Origin: Streptomyces hygroscopicus
GTDB taxonomy: Bacteria > Actinomycetota > Actinomycetes > Streptomycetales > Streptomycetaceae
Direction: 5' to 3'
Length of the DNA stretch: 64,000 bases
NCBI GenBank assembly: GCA_002021875.1
Contig: CP018627.1
Coordinates: 6,696,001 to 6,760,000, forward strand
Made by a program: the position numbers and the translations under genes. Positions 17,005-26,773 of this stretch are shown in pieces. A model generated the notes under the pieces. It ran no database searches, was not told the origin of the DNA, and saw only the letters and a program-made list of their open reading frames with translations. Position 1 is the stretch's first letter; every line of letters begins with the position of its first letter.

Positions 17005-17718
17005 TCAGGGCCGACGGCGCGGTGTCCGGCGAGCAGCCTTGGCCCGCTTCGCGGCGAAGCGCACACCTCCGGGGCTCTCCCCGACCTCGACCCGCACCAC
17101 CGTCGAGGGCGGGTCGACCACTCCCTCACCGACATGCAGCACCGAGGTCTCCACCACACCCAGCTTGCCCAACGCGGCCCGGGCCTGCTTCAGCTCCTCC
17201 TCGGCGGTGTCGCCCTTCAGGAGCAGCATCTCGCCGTACGGGCGCAGCAGCGGAACCCCCCAGCCGGCCAGCCGGTCCAGCGGGGCCACCGCCCGAGCCG
17301 TCACCACATGCATCGGGGTCAGCTTCCCGAGGACCTCCTCGGCACGGCCGCGCACCACGGTCACATGCTCCAGCCCCAGCAGCTCGACCACTTCCCGCAG
17401 AAAGTTCGTCCGCCGCAGCAAGGGCTCCAGAAGCGTGATCTGGAGATCCGGCCGGGTCAGGGCGAGCGGGATACCGGGGAGGCCGGCTCCCGACCCCACA
17501 TCGCAGACGGTGACCTCCTCGGGCACCACTTCGGAGAGCACGGCGCAGTTCAGCAGATGCCGCTCCCACAGCCGCGGCACCTCGCGCGGGCCGATCAGCC
17601 CGCGGGTCACTCCCACATCGGCCAGCAGCTCGCCGTAGCGCACGGCCTCCGGGAAGCGGTCACCGAATACGTCCCTTGCCTCGGGGGGCGCCGGGGGGAG
17701 CTCCGCTGCTTCCGTCAC
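17005..17718 (-). CDS. rsmG: 16S rRNA (guanine-N7)-methyltransferase RsmG (GidB)
   Basis: Methylates N7 of G527 (E. coli numbering) in 16S rRNA using SAM; loss in Streptomyces gives low-level streptomycin resistance. 237 residues from GTG 17718. SAM-binding motif CDVGSGAGLPGIPLA, followed by TLLEPLLRRTNFLREV and the HVVTARAVAPLDRL motif, are diagnostic. The C-terminus is basic. It is in the conserved jag-rsmG-parA-parB order. A perfect hairpin separates it from jag, so it may be transcribed partly from its own promoter. Confidence 0.96.
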   Translation of the reverse strand: MTEAAELPPAPPEARDVFGDRFPEAVRYGELLADVGVTRGLIGPREVPRLWERHLLNCAVLSEVVPEEVTVCDVGSGAGLPGIPLALTRPDLQITLLEPLLRRTNFLREVVELLGLEHVTVVRGRAEEVLGKLTPMHVVTARAVAPLDRLAGWGVPLLRPYGEMLLLKGDTAEEELKQARAALGKLGVVETSVLHVGEGVVDPPSTVVRVEVGESPGGVRFAAKRAKAARRTPRRRP

Positions 17719-17777
17719 GGGGACCGTCCTTCCGTACCGAACACTGTGCTGAACGATGATGTAAGGCTGACAAGATT

Positions 17778-17805
17778 CGGCCCCGTCTGCGTACAGACGG
17801 GGCCG
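17778..17805. terminator. Hairpin between jag and rsmG
   Basis: Perfect 12-base-pair stem CGGCCCCGTCTG (17778-17789) against 17794-17805 with a 4-base loop. It stands 25 bases beyond the jag stop and could attenuate read-through into rsmG. Confidence 0.82.
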
Positions 17806-17829
17806 TGTGGATCACGATGCGGAACCGCT

Positions 17830-18339
17830 TCAGACCGGAAGCACGACCACGCAGCGCTGGGGCTCCTCGCCCTCGGACTCGCTGCGCAGCCCGGCGGCGG
17901 CCACAGCGTCGTGCACCACCTTCCGCTCGAAGGGCGTCATCGCCTTCAGCTTCACCGGCTGAGCGGTGCCCTTCGCCTCCTCCGCGGCCTTGGTGCCCAG
18001 CTCGGTCAGCTCGGCACGCTTACGGGCCCGGTATCCGGCGATGTCGAGCATCAGCCGGCTGCGGTCGCCGGTCTCCCGGTGCACCGCGAGGCGGGTCAGC
18101 TCCTGAAGGGCCTCCAGCACCTCACCGTCGCGACCGACCAGCTTCTGCAGATCGCGGCTGGTCGAGTCGCTGATGATCGACACCGCTGCGCGATCGGCCT
18201 CGACGTCCATGTCGATGTCGCCGTCGAGGTCCGCGATGTCCAGCAGCCCCTCGAGGTAGTCGGCCGCGATCTCCCCTTCCTGCTCAAGGCGGGACAGGGT
18301 GTCGACACCCTCGGCGGCCGGGGTGGTGCCTTCCGTCAC
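17830..18339 (-). CDS. jag: Jag/KhpB-type RNA-binding protein (KH and R3H domains)
   Basis: 169 residues from GTG 18339. The KH-like part contains LVGRDGEVLEALQELTRLAV (a GxxG-type loop, here GRDGE); the C-terminal R3H domain has the MTPFERKVVHDAV helix and the SESEGEEPQR motif. The acidic N-terminus (DIADLDGDIDMDVEAD) is typical of actinobacterial members. These proteins bind RNA and in Firmicutes affect cell-wall synthesis; here the gene lies directly downstream of yidC (15-base gap) in the conserved rpmH-rnpA-yidD-yidC-jag series. Confidence 0.93.
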   Translation of the reverse strand: MTEGTTPAAEGVDTLSRLEQEGEIAADYLEGLLDIADLDGDIDMDVEADRAAVSIISDSTSRDLQKLVGRDGEVLEALQELTRLAVHRETGDRSRLMLDIAGYRARKRAELTELGTKAAEEAKGTAQPVKLKAMTPFERKVVHDAVAAAGLRSESEGEEPQRCVVVLPV

Positions 18340-18354
18340 GGATGGACTCCTTCG

Positions 18355-19494
18355 TTACTTCTTGGACGGGTGCTTGGGGCGCTGCTGGCCCTTGCGCTGG
18401 CCGGATTTCGCGCCACGCGAGGAGCCGGAAGCCGAGCCACCGGCCGGCTTGCCGCCCTGCGCGCCCTTCTTCTGCCCCGCGCCCTGCTTCTCGTCGGGCT
18501 TGGCCTCGGCGGACTTCTCGGTGGAGGCCGAGGAATCCGACTGCGCGCCGGCCCTGCTGTGGCCGGTCGTGGAGCGCTGCGACTTGGTCTGGCGCTTGGG
18601 CTGCTGACGGTTGGCACGCGCCGTCTCGGCCGCCTGCTTCGCGACGACCTCGGCCGGCTCCTCCTTCAGCTTGCCCTGGGCCCGCAGCCGCTCCTGGCGG
18701 GCCTTGAAGGCGATGCTGCCCGGGGTCGGGTTACGGCGGATGACGAACATCTGCTGGCCCAGGGTCCAGACGTTGGTGGTCAGCCAGTACACGAGGACAC
18801 CGACGGGGAAGTTGATGCCGAAGACGGCGAACATGACCGGGAAGACGTACATCAGCATCTTCTGCTGCTGCATGAACGGCGTCTTCACCGTGAGGTCGAC
18901 GTTCTTGGTCATCAGCTGGCGCTGGGTGAAGAACTGCGACGCCGACATCAGGATGATCATGGTGATCGTCACGATGCGGACATCGGTCAGCGAGGCGCCG
19001 AGGGACTCGACCTTCGAGGCCGAGTCCATGAACTTCACCGACAGCGGAGCACCGAAGATATGGGCGTTACGGGCGCTGTCCAGCAGCGTCTGGTCGATGA
19101 CGCCGACCGTCTTGTTGTTCGCGATGTGGTTGAGGACCTGGTACAGCGAAATGAAGAACGGCGACTGGGCGAGGATCGGCAAGCAGCTGGAGAGCGGGTT
19201 GGTCCCCGTCTCCTTGTACAGCTTCATCATCTCTTCGGACTGACGCTGCTTGTCGCTCTTGTAGCGCTCCTGGATCGCCTTCATCTTGGGCTGGAGCGCC
19301 TGCATGTTCCGCGTCGACTTGATCTGCTTCACAAAGAGCGGGATCAGGCAGATACGGATCAGTACCACCAGCGAAACGATGGACAGACCCCACGCCCAGC
19401 CACTGTCTCGATCAAAAATGAGGCTGTAGAACGAGTGGAACTGGACGATGATCCAGGAAACTACGTCATAAAGAGGACCGAGGATCGTGTCCAC
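18355..19494 (-). CDS. yidC: Membrane protein insertase YidC/Oxa1
   Basis: Inserts and folds membrane proteins with or without SecYEG. 379 residues. Five hydrophobic segments typical of Gram-positive YidC: near the N-terminus, [17 protein letters not shown] containing the conserved hydrophilic-groove Arg, [32 protein letters not shown], and [20 protein letters not shown]. The C-terminal ~110 residues are Lys/Gln/Gly/Ser-rich and highly basic, a ribosome-contacting tail. It does not have a lipobox. Start ATG 19494 lies 3 bases after the yidD stop. Confidence 0.96.
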   Translation of the reverse strand: MDTILGPLYDVVSWIIVQFHSFYSLIFDRDSGWAWGLSIVSLVVLIRICLIPLFVKQIKSTRNMQALQPKMKAIQERYKSDKQRQSEEMMKLYKETGTNPLSSCLPILAQSPFFISLYQVLNHIANNKTVGVIDQTLLDSARNAHIFGAPLSVKFMDSASKVESLGASLTDVRIVTITMIILMSASQFFTQRQLMTKNVDLTVKTPFMQQQKMLMYVFPVMFAVFGINFPVGVLVYWLTTNVWTLGQQMFVIRRNPTPGSIAFKARQERLRAQGKLKEEPAEVVAKQAAETARANRQQPKRQTKSQRSTTGHSRAGAQSDSSASTEKSAEAKPDEKQGAGQKKGAQGGKPAGGSASGSSRGAKSGQRKGQQRPKHPSKK

Positions 19495-19497
19495 GAA

Positions 19498-19815
19498 TCA
19501 GGCTCCTTGGGCGTTGGGCTGGGTCTCGGGCTGTGCGGCAGGCTCCACAGTCGGATGCCCGCCGAGGCGGTTCCGCAGCCGCTGGTGCCACACCGGACGC
19601 TTCCGGGGCGGAACGTGGTCGACGCCACCGAGCGACCAGGGGTTGCAGCGCAAGATGCGCCAGGCCGTCAGCGCCGTTCCTTTTACCGCGCCGTGCCGGT
19701 CAATGGCCGTGTAGCCATAGTGCGAGCACGACGGGTAGTACTTGCAGACCGGTCCCAGCATCGGGCTGATGGTCCACTGGTACAGCTTGATCAACCACAG
19801 CAGCGGGTACTTCAT
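19498..19815 (-). CDS. yidD: Membrane protein insertion efficiency factor YidD
   Basis: 105 residues. The family core [27 protein letters not shown] with its three conserved Cys, followed by [23 protein letters not shown] and DHVPP, is complete. YidD assists YidC-dependent insertion at the inner face of the membrane. The C-terminal 30 residues are variable. ATG 19815 overlaps the rnpA stop by 4 bases (ATGA) and the stop is 3 bases before yidC, so rnpA-yidD-yidC are tightly coupled. Confidence 0.95.
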   Translation of the reverse strand: MKYPLLWLIKLYQWTISPMLGPVCKYYPSCSHYGYTAIDRHGAVKGTALTAWRILRCNPWSLGGVDHVPPRKRPVWHQRLRNRLGGHPTVEPAAQPETQPNAQGA

Positions 19816-20195
19816 CGCGGCACCCCTCCCAGTAGCCGCTGCACTGCCGTGTCGAGATCGCGGGCCAGCTGGTCGTGACCCGCCTCACCCGCGCCGGGCA
19901 GCGCCCGTACGACCACAAGGCTACCTGCGCCAAAACGATCGATGCGGTCCCGCATCAGATGACGCAGTCGCCGCTTCACCAGATTGCGGACGACGGCGCC
20001 GCCGACCGCCTTGCTTACGACGAAACCCGCACGCGCCGGAGGAGCACTCTCCCCGGGTGCGTGCGGGTCCGTATCACCGCTGGTGAGGCCGGTGCGAAGA
20101 TGCACGACAAGGAGCGGGCGACCGGCCCTGCGTCCTCGGCGTACCGCGGCCGCGAAGTCCTCGCGCCGCCTCAGCCGATGCTCGGTAGGCAGCAC
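19812..20195 (-). CDS. rnpA: Ribonuclease P protein component
   Basis: Protein subunit of RNase P, which trims the 5' leader of pre-tRNA. 127 residues from GTG 20195: [20 protein letters not shown] at the start and the RNR signature as [16 protein letters not shown]. An insertion of about 15 residues ([15 protein letters not shown]) lies before the GFVVSKAVG strand, as in other Streptomyces. It follows rpmH by 24 bases. The RNA subunit gene is not in the window. Confidence 0.96.
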   Translation of the reverse strand: MLPTEHRLRRREDFAAAVRRGRRAGRPLLVVHLRTGLTSGDTDPHAPGESAPPARAGFVVSKAVGGAVVRNLVKRRLRHLMRDRIDRFGAGSLVVVRALPGAGEAGHDQLARDLDTAVQRLLGGVPR

Positions 20196-20219
20196 GTCAT
20201 GGACCTTGGATCAGGCTGC

Positions 20220-20357
20220 TCAGGCCGACAGGCGTCCGCGACCCTTGCTACGGCGGGACGCGAGGATCGCGCGGCCGGCACGGGTGCGCATACGCAGCCG
20301 GAAGCCGTGGGTCTTCGCGCGGCGACGGTTGTTCGGCTGGAAAGTGCGCTTGCTCAC
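20220..20357 (-). CDS. rpmH: 50S ribosomal protein L34
   Basis: 45 residues, GTG start at 20357: [18 protein letters not shown], then [15 protein letters not shown] and the C-terminus GRGRLSA. The whole L34 family pattern is present. It is the first gene of the minus-strand series rpmH-rnpA-yidD-yidC-jag and diverges from dnaA across a 437-base gap. Confidence 0.97.
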   Translation of the reverse strand: MSKRTFQPNNRRRAKTHGFRLRMRTRAGRAILASRRSKGRGRLSA

Positions 20358-20794
20358 TCGGGGGCTCCAGAAATGAATTGGATGGTGGCGGTCTATCGCT
20401 TGGCTGTCACCGTGCGCCCACGAGTAGCTCGCAATACGCCCGAGTGCACCGCTTCACGACCACGGGTCATCTCGCCCGTGATCCTTGCCCATCGGAGGCA
20501 GGCGGCAGCAGCCATCGACAACTCGACCTGGTTACGGTACGCGCGGTTACGCCATCCGGTCAAACCGGTGGCCGACACCAAGGCAGCGCGGTTCCCCTCC
20601 CAGCCTAGGGGCAAGGGAACGCGCGGCGACATCGCATGGCACATTTGTACACACCCTGTGGACAACGACTTGAACCGCGTACCCCGGCCTGACTACCGTG
20701 GCTGGGCTCCGATTCCTTCACGCCCGTCCCGAGAACCACGCATTCGTGGGACCTGTCGGCGTCCCCCACCCAGCGAGCTGAGAGAGCGTGCCCT
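20358..20794. promoter_or_regulatory. rpmH-dnaA divergent regulatory region
   Basis: 437 bases with no credible gene. It must contain the divergent rpmH and dnaA promoters. Towards the dnaA side is a facing pair of DnaA boxes (annotated separately). I could not place -10/-35 elements with confidence. Confidence 0.7.
20645..20665. promoter_or_regulatory. Facing pair of DnaA boxes upstream of dnaA
   Basis: TTGTACACA (20645-20653) and TGTGGACAA (20657-20665, the reverse complement of TTGTCCACA) point towards each other, 3 bases apart. The second is a perfect consensus box. A facing DnaA-box pair in the dnaA promoter that mediates autoregulation has been described in Streptomyces; it lies 130 bases before the dnaA start here. 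Confidence 0.85.
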
Positions 20795-22630
20795 GTGGCT
20801 GACGTACCTGCCGATCTTGCCGCAGTGTGGCCACGCGTGCTCGAGCGGCTGCTGGGAGAGAGCTCGGGACAGGGCGGACAAGGCGTCGAGGCCAAGGACG
20901 AGCACTGGATCAAGCGGTGCCAGCCCCTCGCGCTGGTCGCCGACACCGCGCTGCTCGCCGTCCCCAATGAATTCGCCAAGGGCGTGCTGGAGGGCCGGCT
21001 GGCCCCCGTCGTCAGCGAAACGCTGAGCCGGGAGTGCGGCCGCCCGATCCGCATCGCGATCACCGTCGACGAGTCCGCCGGCGAACCGGTCGTCCCGCCG
21101 CAGGTCCAGCGCGAGCAGCGCGAGTCCTACGAGGGCCGCGAGCAGCGCGAGTCCTACGAGAGCTACGACGGCCGGGACGGCTATGGCCGCCAGGCGCCGG
21201 ACGATCTGCCGTCGGCCCGCCCCGCCTACCCCGGCTATCAGCAGTCGCGCCCCGAACCGGGCGCCTGGCCGCGGCCCCGTGACGACTACGGCTGGCAGCA
21301 GCCCCGGCTCGGCGGCTTCCCCGAGGGCGATCCTTACGCCTCCCAGCACGCCCCGTCCGGCTATGACCAGCAGCCGTACGACCCGCAGCGACGCGGCGAC
21401 TACCGCGGTCCGGGCGCCGAGCGCCCCGGGCCGGGCGGTCCCGGCCCGGGCCCCGAGCGCCCGCCGTACGAGCAGCGCCACGACCTGCCCGACCCGCTCG
21501 AGCGCGCCCGCGGCGGACCGCCCGTCCTGCCCTCGCAGACCGGCGCCCCCGGCCCGCTCGCCGCTCAGCCCGCGCCCGCGTCCGGGCCCGGTGAGCCGAC
21601 CGCGCGGCTGAACCCCAAGTACCTCTTCGACACCTTCGTCATCGGCGCGTCCAACCGCTTCGCGCACGCCGCGGCGGTCGCCGTGGCCGAGGCGCCGGCC
21701 AAGGCGTACAACCCGCTGTTCATCTACGGGGAGTCCGGGCTCGGCAAGACCCACCTGCTGCACGCCATCGGTCACTACGCGCGCAGCCTCTATCCCGGCA
21801 CCCGGGTGCGCTATGTGAGCTCGGAGGAGTTCACCAACGAGTTCATCAACTCCATCCGCGACGGCAAGGCGGACGCGTTCCGCAGGCGCTATCGCGACAT
21901 GGACATCCTGCTGGTCGACGACATCCAGTTCCTGGCGAGCAAGGAGTCGACGCAGGAGGAGTTCTTCCACACCTTCAATACGCTCCACAACGCCAACAAG
22001 CAGATCGTGCTCTCCTCCGACCGGCCGCCCAAGCAGCTGGTCACCCTGGAGGACCGGCTCCGCAACCGCTTCGAGTGGGGTCTGATCACCGATGTGCAGC
22101 CGCCGGAGCTGGAGACGCGTATCGCGATCCTCCGTAAGAAGGCGGTACAGGAGCAGCTGAACGCGCCGCCGGAGGTGCTGGAGTTCATCGCCTCACGGAT
22201 CTCCCGCAACATCCGTGAGCTGGAGGGCGCCCTCATCCGCGTCACCGCCTTCGCGAGCCTGAACCGGCAGCCGGTGGACCTCGGACTCACCGAGATCGTG
22301 CTGAAGGATCTGATCCCCGGCGGCGAGGACGCGGCCCCCGAGATCACCGCCACCGCGATCATGGCCGCGACCGCCGACTACTTCGGGCATACGGTCGACG
22401 ATCTGTGCGGCGCCTCCCGCAGCCGGGTGCTGGTCACCGCGCGGCAGATCGCGATGTATCTCTGCCGGGAGCTGACCGATCTGTCGCTGCCCAAGATCGG
22501 CGCGCAGTTCGGCGGCCGCGACCATACGACGGTCATGCACGCCGACCGCAAGATCAGGGCGCTGATGGCCGAGCGGCGCTCCATCTACAACCAGGTGACC
22601 GAGCTGACCAACCGCATCAAGAACGGCTGA
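20795..22630 (+). CDS. dnaA: Chromosomal replication initiator DnaA
   Basis: 611 residues from GTG 20795. Domain I ([12 protein letters not shown]) at the start. Domain II, about residues 90-265, is a very long linker rich in P, G, R, Y and Q (typical of Streptomyces; E. coli DnaA is 467 residues). Domain III has Walker [10 protein letters not shown] near residue 312, Walker [10 protein letters not shown] and the sensor regions. Domain IV ends with the DnaA signature [15 protein letters not shown], which reads the DnaA boxes. Upstream is a facing pair of DnaA boxes, downstream a terminator and oriC. It initiates replication by assembling on the many weak boxes of oriC. Confidence 0.98.
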   Translation: MADVPADLAAVWPRVLERLLGESSGQGGQGVEAKDEHWIKRCQPLALVADTALLAVPNEFAKGVLEGRLAPVVSETLSRECGRPIRIAITVDESAGEPVVPPQVQREQRESYEGREQRESYESYDGRDGYGRQAPDDLPSARPAYPGYQQSRPEPGAWPRPRDDYGWQQPRLGGFPEGDPYASQHAPSGYDQQPYDPQRRGDYRGPGAERPGPGGPGPGPERPPYEQRHDLPDPLERARGGPPVLPSQTGAPGPLAAQPAPASGPGEPTARLNPKYLFDTFVIGASNRFAHAAAVAVAEAPAKAYNPLFIYGESGLGKTHLLHAIGHYARSLYPGTRVRYVSSEEFTNEFINSIRDGKADAFRRRYRDMDILLVDDIQFLASKESTQEEFFHTFNTLHNANKQIVLSSDRPPKQLVTLEDRLRNRFEWGLITDVQPPELETRIAILRKKAVQEQLNAPPEVLEFIASRISRNIRELEGALIRVTAFASLNRQPVDLGLTEIVLKDLIPGGEDAAPEITATAIMAATADYFGHTVDDLCGASRSRVLVTARQIAMYLCRELTDLSLPKIGAQFGGRDHTTVMHADRKIRALMAERRSIYNQVTELTNRIKNG

Positions 22631-22660
22631 GAGGGGCCCGCGGGGCCACCGCGAACCGCT

Positions 22661-22700
22661 GAAGGGCGCTCCGGGAGGGATAACTCCCGGGGCGCCCTTC
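22661..22700 (+). terminator. Terminator after dnaA
   Basis: 17-base arm at 22661-22677 pairs with 22684-22700 with one G-T pair and a 6-base loop. It would stop dnaA transcription before it enters oriC. Confidence 0.9.
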
Positions 22701-23458
22701 GTCGTTCATCCCTACGAGCTGTTCGATTCCCGGCCCGGCCGGCCCGGTTCTCCACAGATACGCGGCCCATCCACCGTCCACACCCTGGGGACGTTGGAGT
22801 TGTCCCGATCGCGTCCACAGGGTGGCCGGTGGGAAGGGCATCCGCCGAGGTCAGGTGGCTGTGGAATTGTGGCTATCGGGAGTCCACAGACTGTGGATGA
22901 TCGAGATGCCCACAGGCCGCGCATCAGCTTGTCCACCGGCAACCCACAGCCGAAGGCCCGTTGCCCACAGCTTCTCCACACCGCTGTCCACTGTTCGGCA
23001 ACGAAATGGCCACGGTCACCGGCGCGAGTGAAAGGCGTCACACCAAGGAGGCGGGTTGGGCTGTGGGGAAGGTGGGTAAAACTGGGGACGACGCTGGGGA
23101 GAACCAGGCGATGTCTGTGTATCGCATGTGCAGAACTCTTCGGCATCCACAGACAACCCTGGTTGTCCACCGCCGTCACCCACAGGGTCGGTGGACAAAA
23201 AACCGCCGCTGACCAGGGCAAAGTCAGTTTTCCACGGTTTCCACAGGCCCTACTACTACGACCACAGAGTTATAGCGAGGGAATCGCTTCGAAGTGGGGC
23301 CTGTGCACAACCTCGGGCCGAGCCGCCCGACACCCCGCGCACCGACTTGACCCCGAGCCGCACCGACTGTCGGCGGCGTGCGTCAGACTGGTCTCCGGCT
23401 ACTCAGCCGACGACGAAGGCCAGCAGGGCGAGCCAGCAACAGCAGGAGGCGGCTTACG
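22701..23458. other. oriC: Replication origin oriC (about 19 DnaA boxes)
   Basis: The dnaA-dnaN gap has no credible gene and is dense in DnaA-box-like 9-mers. By eye, plus-strand boxes at 22748, 22774, 22811, 22880, 22906, 22929, 22940, 22961, 22972, 22984, 23143, 23163, 23176, 23228 and 23237; minus-strand boxes at 22860, 22892, 23062 and 23190 (leftmost bases of 9-mers). Most match TTGTCCACA at 6-8 positions; the best are TTGTCCACC at 22929, 23163 and 23190 (reverse). They form two clusters, about 22748-22992 and 23143-23245, around a spacer of about 150 bases with one weak box. No long AT-rich unwinding element is obvious, although an A6 run occurs at 23197-23202. About 19 boxes in two halves agrees with published Streptomyces origins. 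Confidence 0.95.
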
Positions 23459-24589
23459 GTGAAGATCCGGGTGGAGCGCGATGTACTCGCGGAGGCGGTG
23501 GCCTGGACGGCCCGCAGCCTCCCGGCCCGACCGCCGGTGCCCGTCCTCGCGGGCATCCTCATGAAGGCGGAGGAAGGCGCGCTCAGCCTCTCCGGCTTCG
23601 ACTACGAGGTCTCGGCCCGCGTCTCCGTGGAGGCCGACATCGAGGACGACGGCACGGTCCTCGTCTCCGGCCGGCTCCTCGCCGACATCTGCCGCGCCCT
23701 CCCCAACCGCCCTGTGGAGATCTCCAGCGACGGGGTGCGGGTGACCGTCGTCTGCGGCTCCTCGCGATTCACACTCCACACCCTGCCTGTGGAGGAATAC
23801 CCGGCGCTGCCGCAGATGCCGACCGCGACCGGCACCGTCCCCGGTGAGGTTTTCGCCGCCGCCGCTGCCCAGGTCGCCATCGCCGCCGGCCGTGACGACA
23901 CCCTGCCGGTGCTCACGGGTGTGCGGATCGAGATCGAGGGCGACACCGTCACGCTGGCCTCCACCGACCGCTACCGCTTCGCGGTCCGCGAGTTCCTGTG
24001 GAAGCCCGAGACCCCCGACATCTCCGCCGTCGCGTTGGTGCCCGCCAAGACGCTCCTCGACACCGCCAAGTCGCTGACCAGCGGTGACACCGTCGCGCTC
24101 GCGCTTTCCGGCTCGGGTGCGGGCGAGGGCCTGATCGGCTTCGAGGGCGCCGGGCGCCGTACGACCACCCGGCTGCTCGAGGGCGACCTGCCGAAGTACC
24201 GCACGCTCTTCCCCACCGAGTTCAACTCGGTCGCGGTGATCGAGACGCCCCCGTTCGTCGAGGCCGTCAAGCGTGTGGCCCTGGTCGCCGAGCGGAACAC
24301 CCCGGTGCGGCTCACCTTCGAGCAGGGCGTGCTGATCCTGGAGGCCGGCTCCAGCGACGATGCACAGGCTGTGGAGCGGGTGGACGCCCAGCTCGACGGC
24401 GACGACATCTCGATCGCCTTCAACCCGACGTTCCTGCTGGACGGCCTCAGCGCGATCGACTCGCCGGTCGCCCAGCTGTCCTTCACCACCTCGACCAAGC
24501 CCGCGCTGCTCAGTGGCAAGCCCGCCATGGACGCCGAGGCGGACGAGGCGTACAAGTACCTGATCATGCCGGTGCGACTCAGCGGCTGA
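23459..24589 (+). CDS. dnaN: DNA polymerase III sliding clamp (beta subunit)
   Basis: 376 residues from GTG 23459, with AGGAGG 9 bases upstream. Begins KIRVERDVLAEAVAWTARSLP, and has the beta-clamp motifs GFDYEVSARV, TDRYRFAVREF and the C-terminal YLIMPVRL with the last residues of the protein-binding groove. It forms the dimeric ring that holds DNA polymerase III, and lies directly downstream of oriC as in most bacteria. The next gene is a 6-phosphogluconate dehydrogenase rather than recF, as in other Streptomyces. Confidence 0.98.
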   Translation: MKIRVERDVLAEAVAWTARSLPARPPVPVLAGILMKAEEGALSLSGFDYEVSARVSVEADIEDDGTVLVSGRLLADICRALPNRPVEISSDGVRVTVVCGSSRFTLHTLPVEEYPALPQMPTATGTVPGEVFAAAAAQVAIAAGRDDTLPVLTGVRIEIEGDTVTLASTDRYRFAVREFLWKPETPDISAVALVPAKTLLDTAKSLTSGDTVALALSGSGAGEGLIGFEGAGRRTTTRLLEGDLPKYRTLFPTEFNSVAVIETPPFVEAVKRVALVAERNTPVRLTFEQGVLILEAGSSDDAQAVERVDAQLDGDDISIAFNPTFLLDGLSAIDSPVAQLSFTTSTKPALLSGKPAMDAEADEAYKYLIMPVRLSG

Positions 24590-24609
24590 GAGCGAGCGAA
24601 TGAGCAGGT

Positions 24610-24632
24610 GTAGCCCACATCTGTGCGGCTAC
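24610..24632 (+). terminator. Weak hairpin after dnaN
   Basis: GTAGCC at 24610-24615 pairs with GGCTAC at 24627-24632, and the arms extend inward (CACA with TGTG) with one unpaired base. It is modest compared with the other terminators in the window and may not stop transcription fully. Confidence 0.4.
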
Positions 24633-24693
24633 CCGCGGGCGTAGGCTCGGACTCACCGCGAAACGCAACGCACTACGGCATGAAGGATCACTG

Positions 24694-25575
24694 ATGGAGC
24701 TCGGTCTCATCGGCCTCGGCAAGATGGGCGGCAACATGCGCGAGCGCATTCGCCGCGCAGGCCACACCGTTATCGGCTACGACCGGAACCCGGATGTAGC
24801 CGATGTCCACAGCATCGATGAGCTCGTCAACAAGCTCAAGGGCCCGCGCGTGGTGTGGGTCATGGTTCCGGCAGGCGTCCCCACTCAGATCACCATCGAC
24901 GAGCTGGCCGAGCTGCTGGCGCCCGGCGACATCGTGGTGGACGGCGGGAACTCCCGCTGGACCGACGACGAGAAGCATGCCGAGCAGCTCAACGCCAAGG
25001 GCATCGGCTTCGTCGACTGCGGTGTCTCCGGCGGTGTCTGGGGTCTGGATAACGGCTACGCCCTGATGTACGGCGGCGCCGCCGAGCATGTGGCCCAGGT
25101 CCAGCCGGTCTTCGACGCGCTCAAGCCCGAGGGCGAGGGCGGCGCCGTCCACGCCGGCAAGGTCGGCGCGGGCCACTTCGCCAAGATGGTCCACAACGGC
25201 ATCGAGTACGCGATGATGCAGGCGTATGCCGAGGGCTGGGAGCTGCTGGAGAAGGTGGACTCGGTCACCGACGTCCGCGAGGTCTTCCGCTCCTGGCAGG
25301 AGGGCACGGTCATCCGCTCCTGGCTGCTGGACCTGGCCGTGCGCGCCCTGGACGAGGACGAGCACCTGGCGAAGCTGCGTGGCTACGCGGAGGACTCCGG
25401 TGAGGGCCGCTGGACCGTGGAGGCGGCGATCGACAACGCCGTGCCGCTGCCCGCGATCACCGCGTCGCTCTTCGCCCGGTTCGCCTCCCGTCAGGAGGAC
25501 TCGCCGCAGATCAAGATGATCGCCGCGCTGCGCAATCAGTTCGGCGGTCACGCGGTCGAGAGCAGCGACAAGTAA
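24694..25575 (+). CDS. gnd: 6-Phosphogluconate dehydrogenase, short (decarboxylating) form
   Basis: Oxidatively decarboxylates 6-phosphogluconate to ribulose 5-phosphate. 293 residues, the short form, compared with about 470 for the enterobacterial enzyme. N-terminal dinucleotide fold [12 protein letters not shown], the strand-2 end GYDRNPD, substrate-binding [18 protein letters not shown] and the catalytic [19 protein letters not shown]. An acidic residue at the end of strand 2 (YD) hints at NAD+ preference, as known for other short forms; this is inference. ATG 24694 follows GAAGGA. Its place between dnaN and recF is a Streptomyces trait with no known link to replication. Confidence 0.94.
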   Translation: MELGLIGLGKMGGNMRERIRRAGHTVIGYDRNPDVADVHSIDELVNKLKGPRVVWVMVPAGVPTQITIDELAELLAPGDIVVDGGNSRWTDDEKHAEQLNAKGIGFVDCGVSGGVWGLDNGYALMYGGAAEHVAQVQPVFDALKPEGEGGAVHAGKVGAGHFAKMVHNGIEYAMMQAYAEGWELLEKVDSVTDVREVFRSWQEGTVIRSWLLDLAVRALDEDEHLAKLRGYAEDSGEGRWTVEAAIDNAVPLPAITASLFARFASRQEDSPQIKMIAALRNQFGGHAVESSDK

Positions 25576-25630
25576 CCACCCCACGGGGTGGCGCAAGCAG
25601 TTCAGCCGGGGGAGGTCGGCGCAGCCCACT

Positions 25631-26773
25631 ATGCACGTCACGCATCTCTCGCTCGCCGACTTCCGCTCGTACACCCGGGCCGAGGTGGCACTCGACCCGG
25701 GCGTCACGGCCTTCGTCGGGCCCAACGGCCAGGGCAAGACCAATCTCGTCGAGGCCGTCGGCTATCTCGCCACCCTCGGCAGCCACCGGGTCTCCTCGGA
25801 CGCCCCGCTGGTGCGCATGGGCGCGGAGCGGGCCGTGGTCCGGGCCGCGGTCGTCCAGGGCGACCGGCAGCAGTTGATCGAGCTCGAGCTCAACCCGGGC
25901 AAGGCCAATCGCGCCCGTATCAATCGGTCCTCGCAGGTCAGACCGCGTGATGTGCTGGGGATCCTGCGGTCGGTGCTGTTCGCGCCCGAGGATCTGGCCC
26001 TGGTCAAGGGCGATCCGGGCGAGCGCCGGCGCTTCCTCGACGAGCTGATCACCGCGCGGGCGCCCCGGATGGCCGGGGTCCGCTCCGACTACGACCGGGT
26101 GCTCAAGCAGCGCAACACCCTGCTGAAGACCGCGGCCCTGGCCCGGCGGCACGGTTCGCGCAGTGGCGGCGGCGACGCGGCCCTGTCCACGCTCGACGTC
26201 TGGGACCAGCATCTGGCCCGGGCCGGTGCCGAGTTGCTCGCGCAGCGGCTCGATCTGATCGCCGTGCTCCAGCCGCTCGCCGACAAGGCGTACGAGCAGC
26301 TCGCCCCGGGCGGCGGCCCCGTGCTGCTGGAGTACCGCGGCTCGGCCGGTGAGGGGCTGGCCGACGCGGGCGGCCGCGAGGAGCTGTACGAGCTGCTGAT
26401 GGCCGCCCTCACCGAGGCCCGTAAGCAGGAGATCGAGCGCGGGGTCACGCTGGTGGGCCCGCACCGCGACGACCTGGTCCTCAAGCTGGGCCGGCTCCCG
26501 GCGAAGGGCTACGCCAGCCATGGCGAGTCCTGGTCGTACGCCCTCGCCCTGCGGCTGGCCTCCTACGATCTGCTGCGCACCGAGGCGGGCGAGCCGGTGC
26601 TGGTGCTCGACGACGTCTTCGCGGAGCTGGACGAGCGGCGCCGGGAGCGGCTGGCCGAGCTGGTCGCCCCCGGGGAGCAGGTGCTGGTGACCGCGGCGGT
26701 GGAGGATGACGTTCCGCAGGTGCTGTCCGGCACGCGCTATGCGGTGTCCGAGGGCGAGGTGCGGCGCGTATGA
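25631..26773 (+). CDS. recF: DNA repair and recombination protein RecF
   Basis: 380 residues. SMC-like ATPase that loads RecA at gaps. Begins [14 protein letters not shown], Walker [16 protein letters not shown], the [12 protein letters not shown] signature region, and Walker [19 protein letters not shown] 25631 is used. The stop overlaps the DUF721 gene by 4 bases (ATGA), so the two are coupled. Gene order recF-DUF721-gyrB is conserved in actinobacteria. Confidence 0.97.
   Translation: MHVTHLSLADFRSYTRAEVALDPGVTAFVGPNGQGKTNLVEAVGYLATLGSHRVSSDAPLVRMGAERAVVRAAVVQGDRQQLIELELNPGKANRARINRSSQVRPRDVLGILRSVLFAPEDLALVKGDPGERRRFLDELITARAPRMAGVRSDYDRVLKQRNTLLKTAALARRHGSRSGGGDAALSTLDVWDQHLARAGAELLAQRLDLIAVLQPLADKAYEQLAPGGGPVLLEYRGSAGEGLADAGGREELYELLMAALTEARKQEIERGVTLVGPHRDDLVLKLGRLPAKGYASHGESWSYALALRLASYDLLRTEAGEPVLVLDDVFAELDERRRERLAELVAPGEQVLVTAAVEDDVPQVLSGTRYAVSEGEVRRV

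Noticed and set aside
17134..19878. A plus-strand open frame of about 900 codons through rsmG, jag and yidC
   Set aside because: Antisense of three confidently identified genes; composition is Arg/His/Gln-rich as expected for a GC-bias shadow.
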